A DNA stretch of 64,000 nt, taken from contig VZDJ01007394.1 of the NCBI GenBank assembly GCA_008694505.1, forward strand, positions 30,300 through 94,299, given 5' to 3'. The notes beneath the pieces were generated by a model. That model did no database searches. It worked only from the letters and a program-made list of their open reading frames with translations, and was not told the origin of the DNA. The translations under genes and the position numbers were made by a program. Source of the DNA: Cyanoderma ruficeps. Taxonomy: Eukaryota; Chordata; Aves; Passeriformes; Timaliidae. Below are positions 23,201-33,898 of this stretch, one piece after another (the first letter of the stretch is position 1; each line of letters begins with the position of its first letter).

Positions 23201-26181
23201 GCAGATATAAATTCTGTGTAGCTCTTCTGTAAATCTTGCTGGATAATTGTGTTTTGCTCTGAACACCTCAATATCAGGACGATTGTGTCAAATTATAAAG
23301 TGTTTACCAAAGACCCATGAAAATACTTATGACTGGAGGTATTAGTTTATGCATAAACATGTTACTCTCAAGTCATGGGAAATGGGGCACAACAGGCAGA
23401 TTAGGAAACCTTTGGGGTCAGCTGTACCCCACAGTATGTCCTGTATTTAGCCTAGTTTCAGCTGATACAGTTTTCATACAGTAGATGTTAAGGCAAAAGT
23501 GAAAGAGAAATACTGTGAGAAATTAAAGCAGGGAATAATACATGAACAGAATAATTGTCTTTAAATGGAATGTTTCTTGAAGTTTTCCACTGCCTGCCCC
23601 TTCAGGCTGTACTGGAAATGGAGGCAAAGAGCATATCATCTCCAAAAAGCCCCATGGCCACTTTCCAGGTGCTCCTGGGGGCAAGTGAATCTCCATGCCT
23701 CTGTGCCTCCGTGCTGCCCCTCTGTCACACAGATACAACCCCCACAACCCCAGCCTGTGTCCTTGCATGGGGCATGAGAGGCCATTACTCTGCTTTAGCC
23801 TTACTATGGTTGCCAGGGGATGATATACCCACTCTCACCACCCCCATCCCCTGCAGAACACTGGCATTTTATTACTGCCTTTAAGGGAACAAGATTTTCT
23901 GCCTTTGTTGTTTCTTTTCCTTGGCTCATCTCTGAGTTTCTGCAGTGGCTTGCAGCAGTTGCTCCTGTGGAATAATTATAGCAGCCTTGTGTAGGGAACT
24001 TTATGTGCATAGTAGTGATTCCACTGTTTGTATTTTTCCACCTCTCATGCCCTCAAAGAATGGGACGTGTTCTTTAAGGCCACATAGCCTGATTTGCATT
24101 GGTTCATAGCATTCTTTTTAGTAAAAGAATGTGCACATTTCTTTGCTAACCTTGGCAAACTCTCCCATGGCCTCCAGGCTATTTGATCTTCAAGCTCCTC
24201 ACCAGCCCTGATCAGCTCCTTCCCTTTCTCAGCCCACTGGCAGCTCTTCAGGCTGTGTTTTCAAACCTCTCCTTTGCACCTTCTGTTTCACATGGGCTCA
24301 GCTCACGTAACTGCTCCCTCCTGCCTTTCCTTTCTTGACCTTTTCTCAGCTTCTGAGCAATGTCTCTCTCTTGGCCTCTATCACTGCTCAACCCTTAATG
24401 CTTTCCTGCACCTCCAAAAACTGGCAAAAAAAGTGAGATTGTTTAAGCCAAAATCTACTTTTATTTGCCCAGCTCATGTAACTTTAAACTCACAGCTCCA
24501 CTGAAATTCATGGTGTTTGGATCCTCAGTTGAGGCTAGGATGTCTATTTTTCATTTCAATCAACTGCAGAATTCCATGGAATTAAATCCTGCAATTCAGC
24601 ACAAACCTATCCTGGGATTTGAGAAGTAGTTCGACAGTGAATGCTGCTATGAGTGTGCCCACACTGACGCTAACAGGCAGATGAGCAAGCAGCAGAAGGA
24701 GGAAAATGCCTTTCATGGTGTGTGTGCTAGCAGAAATGCTGTTGATTAACCCGTTTTTCAGCCAGCCAGCTCTGCGAATGCCATTTAACAACCGCCGAGT
24801 CTGTACAATGCTAACGGGATGCTTAAAAGGCATAAAGGAATTAATGTTCAGCTCTAATGAAATCCAGATGCACAGAGCTGCCTCTTCTCAAAGTCCTTTC
24901 GCTGGCCAAGCTGCAAATAAAATGATTTAATCATTGTAAATAGATGAGAAAGCACCATCACTCAACATGAAGCAACACTCACTCAGTGCTTAAGCTCACA
25001 GGCACCGAAGGCTGCTGGCAGTGGCCTGGTGGAGAGGCTGGGGTCACCCACTGTCCCTCTGCCTGCAGCAGCATCAGTCATGTGGGGGGAACTTGGGACC
25101 TTCCCTGGGGAGCACAATTCGGGCAAGTTTGCATTAGGGCTGGAGGAAACTGGAAAACCAGACTCCTCCTATCCCTGAAAAAATTCCAGGGTGGTTCTGA
25201 GGGTGGTGAGTCTCTGGTCACTCTCCCAGGGGTGTTGTGGGCCAGTGGCACCTTGGTCTTGCCCTGGATGTGTGTCTGGGAGAGGTGAGGATTGGAACCA
25301 GTGTCATATGGAGCTGCACTGTCTGCTCAGGAGACCTGGAGCATTTCTGCCTGGTAAACTGCTTGTGGTTTGCACTTTCTCCTCCTTGTGCAGTTTATAT
25401 TTTTCTTTGTCACACACCAGACCTGGGTAGTCTGCATTTCAAGCTCTGCGAGTTAATCTGGGATTTAGCAGGGTCTGGACCACCATACTAATGCTCAGAA
25501 TCTCTGCATGGAAAGGCTGAAGTAATTCTGCAGCTGAGCAGACCCAGCTGTCTATGAGTTTTTAATTTTTAATACGGCAGGAGGAGGGGTTTTGAACCAA
25601 GAGGCAGGGGGAAAAGGAGTTATTTTAAAGACACTGAGGAATGTGTTACATTTTTCTGTTCCTCAGGTTTGGCTGCTGTGCAAGTTTTTCATTTTGCCAA
25701 AGTTCAATTCAGTGGACTGTTTATTTGCATTTTTAAAGAAAGAACATGATTCTTTATTTACTTTGGCCTCATTGATGAATTTTTATACTGTGAAACCCAG
25801 CAAGTTCCCTTCCAATGTTATGTATATACAACTTCACAACAGAAACTTCTACCCCACAGTTCCAACCTAAATTAAATGGTCCAAAGGGTTTTATAAAAGT
25901 GTGCCCTCTCTGATTTCCCATGTGAGTAGTATCTGTAGTTGCCTTTTAATCACTGATGTCATGCTCATTGTCAGAACATGGCTCAGCTTAAGGCCAGAGA
26001 CCATATATGTGTGTGGAGCTGTGTAGAGGTTTTCTTCAGAACTACAGAGGCAAAAATTCCTTGTGAGATGTTCCTGGGGTGGCTTTTAGCATTGGTTCAA
26101 AGGAGGGAAATAAATGAGGAAAGAGTCCTGATAGGCAATCATATCAAAACATGTAGGGGCAATCTGTTGTGATGGGTTTTC

Positions 26182-26203
26182 ACCACGGGAAGAAGATCCC
26201 GTG
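26182..26203. repeat. Short inverted repeat (hairpin)
   Basis: CCACGGGA and TCCCGTGG are exact reverse complements separated by AGAAGA. A second, overlapping pairing GAAGATC/GATCTTC is also possible. Confidence 0.6.
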
Positions 26204-28000
26204 GATCTTCAGGAAAATCCCAACAGCTGCCAGATGTTTAGTCTAATCCATTGTCAATACATATTTCAAATTTACTTGGCCCTGGACATTACAATTATGA
26301 CAAAACTGTCTGGACCTCCAAGAAAAGGTGAAGAAATTTTGCAAAACAAGGTTTTACATTTTTCACTGCTTTCCTACTCCTATGCCAGTACTAGAAGAGG
26401 GAAGGAAGTGCTTCCTCTAGCAGCTGTTCATGTCTTGCCAGGCCAAGTGCTTAAAATTCAGAAGTATTTCTGAATCAACATCAATATTTATTGATCTCTT
26501 CAATTTCCATCAGTTAGTGATTTGCTGTGCTATGCTAGTGACAGAGAAGAGAATTGCATTTGTGTTGTTCAAAGTTTTTCAAATTGATATTGATGCAAAA
26601 AGTACTTTGAGTGTATCCTTTGGAGGTTCAGGGCCTATTCCTGCTGCAGGTAATGACTAAGAACCATCCTCACAAGCAGTAAGGATTTTTTGTGCAGTGC
26701 TTTTCTTGCTTTTCTTTTTTTTTTGGTTTGTTTGTTTGTTTGTTATCCCAGAATACATAAACACCCCTCTCTTGCTGAACCTTAAGATTTGCAGAGGAAA
26801 GACCACCTGTGGATGTTCTCAGCATAATTTTCAGAGATCTGTCCACCAACACTATTTCAGGGTTGAGACTTGGAAATAACAAGATATTTTTTATTCTTGT
26901 ATTCATCAGTTTTCACCTCTCTGTCTGGTTCTGGGACCTCAGTGAGGGAGCACAGAGCTGCAGGTGGGCACCGTGTTTCTTACAGAGGCACAGCTGATGG
27001 ATGAGAGCTGTGGTTTGCCGTCCTGCTTAAAGCTTTTGGGCACCTTTTCAGGTGCCTGTCTTTGAGTGACAGTTGAGAGTTTTGTTCTGCTTTGGGGCCC
27101 TGAGCAGTGCCATGTCTTGGGACCAAACATTTGTGCTATTCTCCAAGCATGGGCATTGTTGGTGGAGGACAAGGCGAGGCTGTACTCAGTAGCCAGAAAC
27201 ACAGCCCCAAGGCGTGACAAGTTATTATGTCCTTATTTGGGTTCTAGCCCAGTGCCATTTAAGAATATCCCCATTACATCAGCTGCTCAGAAAGACCTGT
27301 TTCAGTCAGGAGGACTGGTGCTCTGTGTGGTGACACTGCCCTCCATGCTTTGCAGGACATCCTCCCTCATTGCCATCCACTGTTGGCATTGCTCCAGACC
27401 ACAAGGAAGGCACTGCTTCCCATGGGAGCAGGGAAAAAAACATGTCATGGAACACATTAGTGTGAATTAAGCTAACCCCCAGCCACATCCCTTTCCACCT
27501 CCAAGTGGAAAACCCACTTGGGCCTTGGCAGACAAGAATTGTTTCTCCCAGTCTTGCTTATGTGGAACACTTTAAAATAAACCAGCAGAGTTCCATTTCT
27601 TGGAAGGAAAAGGAAATATTCCAAAGTGTGTCCTTGCAAACTGATTTACTGCCACCAGACTCTGCACATTTTAAGAAATGTTTTAGTTTGTTTGGAGTGG
27701 TGTATTAGCAGCAAGGGAGAGGGAAGCAGTTCGTGAAACATGACAGAAAGATGAAGTTCTGTAAAATGGCTCAGATAAATATTTACACCCAAGTTTCTTA
27801 GGTCTGAGTTCACATCAAACCATGGTTCATACAGAGCATGTTTTTTGCTGGGCCTGCTCCATTTTGGAGACTTCTCCCTTCTCCCTGTCAGGTCGTGCTG
27901 GCCTGCCTGGCTGGCAGTGAGCTGGAAGGAAGGTGGTTAGCAATGCCTAGTCATGACCACTACTATCATGGGAGTGTATCTCTGCTATATATGGCATCTT

Positions 28001-28427
28001 CACAGAATCACAGAATGGGTGAGGCTGGAAGAGACCACATTAGGTCTTCTGGTCCATCCTTCCTGCTCAAGCAGGGTCACTGCAGTGCACAATGCACAGG
28101 ATTGTGTGCGGACAGTTCTGGAATATCTCCAGAGAGGGAGACTCCACACCCTTTCTGGGCAATGTGTTCCAGTGCGCACAGAACCTGTACAGTAAAGCTT
28201 TTCTTTATGTTCAGATGGAAATTCTTGTCTTCCAATTTCTGCCCATTGCCTCTTGTCCTTCTGCTCAGCACCACTGAGCAGAGCCTGGCTCCAGCCTCTG
28301 ACACCCTCCCTTCAGGTATTGATAGACATTGATGAGGTCACCTCTCAGCTGTCTCAGGGCTGAACAAGCCCAGCTCCCTCAGCCAGTCCTTGTAAATGAG
28401 ATGATCCAATCTCCTTCCCCTGGCTGA
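28001..28427 (-). mobile_element. CR1 LINE 3' fragment (minus)
   Basis: Begins with the CR1 tail in reverse complement, CACAGAATCACAGAATGGGTG, followed by the GGCTGGAAGAGACC motif and the well known CTCAGCTGTCTCAGGGCTGAACAAGCCCAGC-like block. It is 5'-truncated, as usual for CR1, and non-coding now. Confidence 0.9.
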
Positions 28428-31180
28428 GAACTGTGCAAAGAGAGGGAAACCAGTGTAGAAAACAAATCACAGACCAGGCTTTTGTTTTGGTCCGAGAATT
28501 CCAAACATTCACCTTTAAGAGACACTTGGAGAAGAAGTGGAGGTTTTTCAATCTTATTCTGAGCTGGGCAGGAAACCAAGGCTGAGAAGAAAATACATCT
28601 CTTCCAAGGAGCTGATGGCATGATGTAGGAGGGAGTGTAGCTTTTCAAGGCAACCAAGACCAGGCTGGCAGACTGGCACAGCACCCTGATGAGACTCGGG
28701 GCAGACAGCTGGCCTGTCTCCCAGTGGGTGCCCTGGGATGGATTTCCCATTTGAAGCAAGGGGGAATGGCTGCAAGACAACAGCTGCTGGACCCCCTGCT
28801 AAAACTGTTCCAGCTTGAGGGGTCATGTTCAGGCTGTACAGTTTGCTGAGTGGCAGATGAAGTCTGGGAGCAGGGGTGAAGGAGACGGCAGCCATGTGAG
28901 TGCACTTTTCCCTAAACTCATTTAAGTGTAAATCCACATTCAATGGCAAGCCCAGGTTTTTTCAGTTCATGTAACCGAATACCTGATTCCCTTTTATGCA
29001 TTCAACAGTTTCCCCTTCTGTTTCATTATCTTTCTCTAATAGCATTTTCCAACTAAAAATGCAACAGCAGTCTGACATGGGCACATGGTAGGAGCATCCA
29101 GCTCTCACATGAACAGAGCAGGAGGCAGCAGTGTCCCACATTATCTCATTAAGAGTTTTTCATAGGCATGCCTCTGCTAATGTAAACTCATTATCGGATA
29201 GAACAGCAGCAGTTGTCTTCACATGGGTGGATTCAAGTCCAAATGATGAATTGTTTCTCTACTCTTAACTGGGTTCTTAAGTATTTTTTTGAATGTTGCC
29301 TGAGAACTAAGTGGCCATGTGCTACATTTATACAGTAACTTTTGTCCTGTCCCAGTAGGCCACTAACAGCTGTGCTGTGCTGATCAACAGCAGTGATCTG
29401 CTATCTGCTCTGACACCACATACTGATACTGTGGGGAGAATATTTGTAAGAAGATAGCGTTTCACAACATGTATGCAAAAATAAGAATAATACTGATGTT
29501 GCAGGCTCTGAACAATCTGCGATGCTCCAAATAAACAAAGATATTCTGGCCCATGTTTTACTCTTTCTTTAGCAACATAAGCCTCCCTGACAGATGTGAA
29601 TGTCAGCATGAAATGGGCTCTTGAGCCCACAATTATAAAAATTGGAGTGGGGTTTTTTTTTTGAGAGTGTATGATACCCTTTCATCATCTTTGCAGCTGG
29701 GAAGTGGACTGTTTGTCTAACAAGGGGAGAATGACACTGACAGCTTAATGCTTCACATAAAAGATGTAACAGAACCTGGCAGCTAAGGGTGTTGGGAGCA
29801 GCAAATTTCCCTTGGAAGCGTGAAGAGAGTGCTGCAACCCCACCCTGCAACGCTGGGGCTGAAGAAAGCACAGGGTGATTTCAAAGAAACAGTGTATCAA
29901 TGTTTCTGAAACGAATATTTCAATTTATGTTTTGCGGGAGAATAGCCCTGTTAATTTTTTTTTTTTCCATTTCTGTGTGGCGACTAAACCAAAGAGCGTC
30001 ATTCCAGTACCACAGGCAATGCAAACTTTGACCAGATATTGTCAGAAGGAAAATCCACCCTGTGCTAAGCAGATGTCGTTATTTTTCAGCTCCATCCCAC
30101 CTTAACAATCTGGAGAATAACATTCAAGGGCAGAGGTCAGTGGGGGAAAAAAAATCACTGCTGCTGGCCAGCTGAGCCGATAGCATAGACCATACATGGA
30201 TTTGGAATGAAGGGCATCAGACTCACAACCTCCCTGGTGCCAAGAAACACACAGCTAAAATCGGCAGCTCAGAGATGAGTAATGCACAAACATGGTCCAG
30301 AGTGTTGGAAGTGTTCAAGCACTTCCAGAGTACATTGGGTAAATGAGTATCTGTTTCCATGGCACCAAAACAGCACAGAGATCACGCCATGTCCGTCAGC
30401 GGCTCTCTGATTCCATGCCCAGTGAATGAGAGCAGAGCTGACCTCCAGGAAAAGCACTCCCTGGCTCCAACGTGGAGGAGCACAACGAGGTCCCCCTCTT
30501 CATCTACAAGCAATGCTCATGGGCAGGGGCTGGTCAGTGGTGCTGGTAGCCAGGTGAGCCTGGCTGGGAGCCACCAGCCATCCCCTCGGAGCCCAGCTAG
30601 CTCTGCTCAACCCCAGCCTTTGGGCAGAAGGGTGAGGGGGCTCCAACATCAGATAGAGGACTTGTAATGCTGCTTCTTTGTAGTGAGATGGGAGAGTTTT
30701 TGGGGTTTTTTTTTGAAAAAAAGCCATAAAATTGTAGACCTTAGAAACATGCTGGATTCAGAGTGCATTTACATGCCACTGTGAGAACACTTGAGGTGTT
30801 AGGAGACTCTGTCCTGGTCCAGCAATCTCTTAAGAAAATATCACTTACATGGGCTGGCCCATACACATTCGAATTGTTTACAATTAGGTGTACAGCTAAG
30901 TTCTCCCATGCAGAGAAGGAGCACACTGTTTTACTTTGTATGCCTACTGAGACCAAAGGCAGAAAAATCTATTATTCCTCTATTAAATATGCAAATCAAG
31001 TATGTTAACCCTGAAATTGTGCCAATTAGCTGTGTCAAATTCCCTCAGTCAGATGATTGTTTTAGAGTGGCCAAAATGATTGCCTTACCTACAAGTAAGG
31101 GGATTCCATAATCATATCCTGCCAAAGGAATATGACTGGTTAGAATCAAAGAGGCTTTGGCTGAGGTCTTGGAAAGCAGT

Positions 31181-31205
31181 TTTGTTGTTGTTGTTGTTGT
31201 TGTTT
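31181..31205. repeat. TTG trinucleotide microsatellite
   Basis: About seven uninterrupted TTG units. Confidence 0.8.
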
Positions 31206-31506
31206 GCCTAGAGTCTTTTTGGGGTCAGGCAGCTGGACCTCTGGACAGCTGATGATCTCAGCAATTTTTTCAGAGAGATCAAGTATGGGGAGTACCTTGT
31301 GTCCTGTAGTCATAGAATTTCACTGGAAACTCACAGTGCTAAGTTTGTTAGACTGGGGTAGCCCAGTGCCTGCTGGAGGTGGTGCTGTAGGGCAGGTCCT
31401 CAAACAAGGCTGCTTGGAAGGCAGTGCTGCCACCATTTAGAAAGAGTCTGAAAGCCTTGCCAGTGGTCAGAGGAAGAACTCTACCAGTACCAACTCTCCA
31501 TCCTGT

Positions 31507-31585
31507 GATAAATGTCCTCCTACACTAAAATTATCCCTAGATAAATAAATTTATCCTGAGATAAATGTCCTCCTACACTAAAATT
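31507..31585. repeat. 26-bp direct duplication, period 53
   Basis: GATAAATGTCCTCCTACACT plus AAAATT occurs at 31507-31532 and again, identical, at 31560-31585. The intervening bases contain further GATAAAT words. Confidence 0.85.
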
Positions 31586-33394
31586 CCATCATGTATGTCT
31601 TTAGTGCCACTTGCACCCCAGAAGAGAGTGGCTTTGGAGTGGCAAAAAGGATTGCCTTACCCACAGCAAGGTACTGTGTGTCATGGGATTCTTTGTCACA
31701 GAAGATGCTATCATGAGCGAGGGTTTATTACAATGCCATTGAAGACATTGCTGTAATCTGCAATGCCCCTGGCACAGAGGTGCATCAGCTCACCCTGTCT
31801 CCATCAGTGACCTCTACAGCTGGCAGCTTCTGGTGTTTGCCCCCAGGCACCCACACCCATCCTCTTCTACACATCCACTTCCCACCTTGAGATAGTACAT
31901 AACTGATGCTTTGCTGCATCATGTTTGTAGGAACATTTTATCCTATTAAGGCACTTCCAGAAACCAGATGTTCTGTTTTAGTAGGGACTTCCTTTTTTAA
32001 AAACAAGCATTTCTGAGCTGATGTTATTTTTATTCAGTTCTCCTTGTGAAACTTCCAAAGACAGATTTTTTGTTTGGCAATGTCATAGCAGGGTATGAGG
32101 GAGAAATTGCTGTCCATCTGCCTCTATTTACATATGTTCATGTACCCAGGGAACCTACTCAGGGAGCCCTACTCATACTGCCAAGCTGAATATTCATGTA
32201 TTAGGAAATTTTTATTTATTAAATCACACAATCAGGCCCACTCCAACTTTGAGTTATGTAAGTCATACATTCTTCTTCAAAAGGCTGTCTGTGCTTTGGA
32301 GGCCTTTGTTGGACCTATCAGGCATGGAGTCAGGAGCCTGTGTTGTAGAAAGCTCTAGCCTGTAGGATTCCCAGGTCCTTGGCTGCAGAAGTCAAAAGGT
32401 GTCTTGTAAACTAAATGGGAGATGAGGAGGATGTCCCTTCCCTGGCAGCTGGACTCCACTCCAGCCTCTGCCATGGATTTCCTTTCTGAACAGCATTAAA
32501 TCACTTCCAACAACTTTTATTTTCTCATACAAACCCCTGGAGACAGACATGCAGCTGTGCTGAGCTCCTGTAGCTCCAGGGAGGGTAAACAGAAGCAAAT
32601 ACTTCAAACCAGCCCCAGCGAGCCTTCCAGTTTGCTCTGAAAAACCAGACACAATGTGGTGAACACCAGTCATGCAAATTTACTGAAATGGCTCTGTCCT
32701 TTGTGTTTCCATCACTGATATGAGGATAATACCTTCCTCTGACATCACAAGAATGGTAGTGTCATAAGGTGCTGAGCTGTAACAGCCTTGCATCCTCAGA
32801 GATGGGACCAGTGAGCTCACATGCAATGAATGTTTTCACTGTTCAGCACAGACCTTGAAAAGTATACAGTTAACAAAAACAACATACTTTCCCCATAGGA
32901 GTTCTGCCTCATCAACCAGCAATCATGGTTTCCTTTATTCTTAGAATTTTTCATATTTTGTAACGTTCAGAAGTCAAAAAATCAGTAAGTGTCAACATGC
33001 TCTGAATTCCCTGGCACTTAAAAGCTCTAACATAGGCAAATGCTGAAATTAGAAATGAGCCACAGGACAGATTTTCCCATGCTTACTAATCAAGAGTCAC
33101 TGATGTAAGGATTTCTCTCCCAGGCTAAAATCTCTCATCTTTCTCCAGCACAAAATTTATTTAGCAAATAAAATGAGACCTGTGACCTCTGTACATGTTG
33201 ACTTGGATAGTTATAATTTCTAATTCTCAGGTCTCACGATTACAGTCACCCCAGCTCTGTGTTATACAAGACTTGGTGGCTGTGGCTGTTAAAAAAGACT
33301 CAAGAGTCTTGAGGTTAGACTGCCTGGAGAGGGGCCTAGTAACAACTGTTTGCTGAACCCATGAGTCGTGGAAAATGAAAATAGAGAAAAACAA

Positions 33395-33426
33395 GAGGAA
33401 TGGATGAGGAGCCTCATCCATTCCTC
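33395..33426. repeat. Perfect 15-bp palindrome with 2-nt spacer
   Basis: GAGGAATGGATGAGG (33395-33409) and CCTCATCCATTCCTC (33412-33426) are exact reverse complements around the spacer AG, 390 bp upstream of ARHGAP20 exon 2. Confidence 0.85.
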
Positions 33427-33815
33427 CAGCTGATAAAGCATAACTCCCTAGAGTATTACATGTTCTTCATATCTTTGTCTGGTCCAGTTTTAAATTGTAT
33501 GGCTATACCTTTCCTTAACAAATGATTCCGTGGCATGAGTGTTTGGAAGTTTTTCTTGAGCTTTATACTTCGTTTCTTTTTCCTCTGTTTATTCATATAG
33601 TTACTTTGAGATTTGGCTGTGAAAACATAAATGTAAGAGTTGTCCAGTGTTTTAATGATCAGGCAAGGGAGGGAGGTGTCTCACAGTACAGATCATGGCT
33701 TTCAGTACTGAGATTTAGTGATTATTAGCTAGACAAAAAGAAAATTTGTAGAATGCAATGAGCAGGTCAGCTTCCAAGGTGGCCAGGCTAACTTGAATGT
33801 CTTTTTGTCTTGCAG

Positions 33816-33898
33816 AAGATGAAGCCCATTGTCCAAAGAAGACGTTCTACCTCATCTGCCATTACTAAAGCTCTTGTCAAATCAAAGTCCCATTCCAG
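33816..33898 (+). CDS. ARHGAP20: ARHGAP20 exon 2 (first coding exon)
   Basis: Acceptor CTTGCAG before 33816 and donor CCAG|GTAGAA after 33898. Reads K-MKPIVQRRRSTSSAITKAL, aligning with the human segment around MKTLAERRRSAPS. The ATG at 33819 has A at -3 and is the first in-frame start. The exon ends with two bases of a codon. Confidence 0.88.

Larger units (their letters stand above)
20018..33815 (+). other. Putative ARHGAP20 intron 1
   Basis: About 13.8 kb without a supported exon. It contains one CR1 fragment (28001-28427), a 26-bp direct duplication (31507-31532 and 31560-31585), a TTG microsatellite (31181-31205), two short hairpins (26182-26203 and 33395-33426) and several stretches with CpGs or homeodomain/octamer-like words that look more constrained than their surroundings (24640-24930, 30840-31050). 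Confidence 0.6.
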
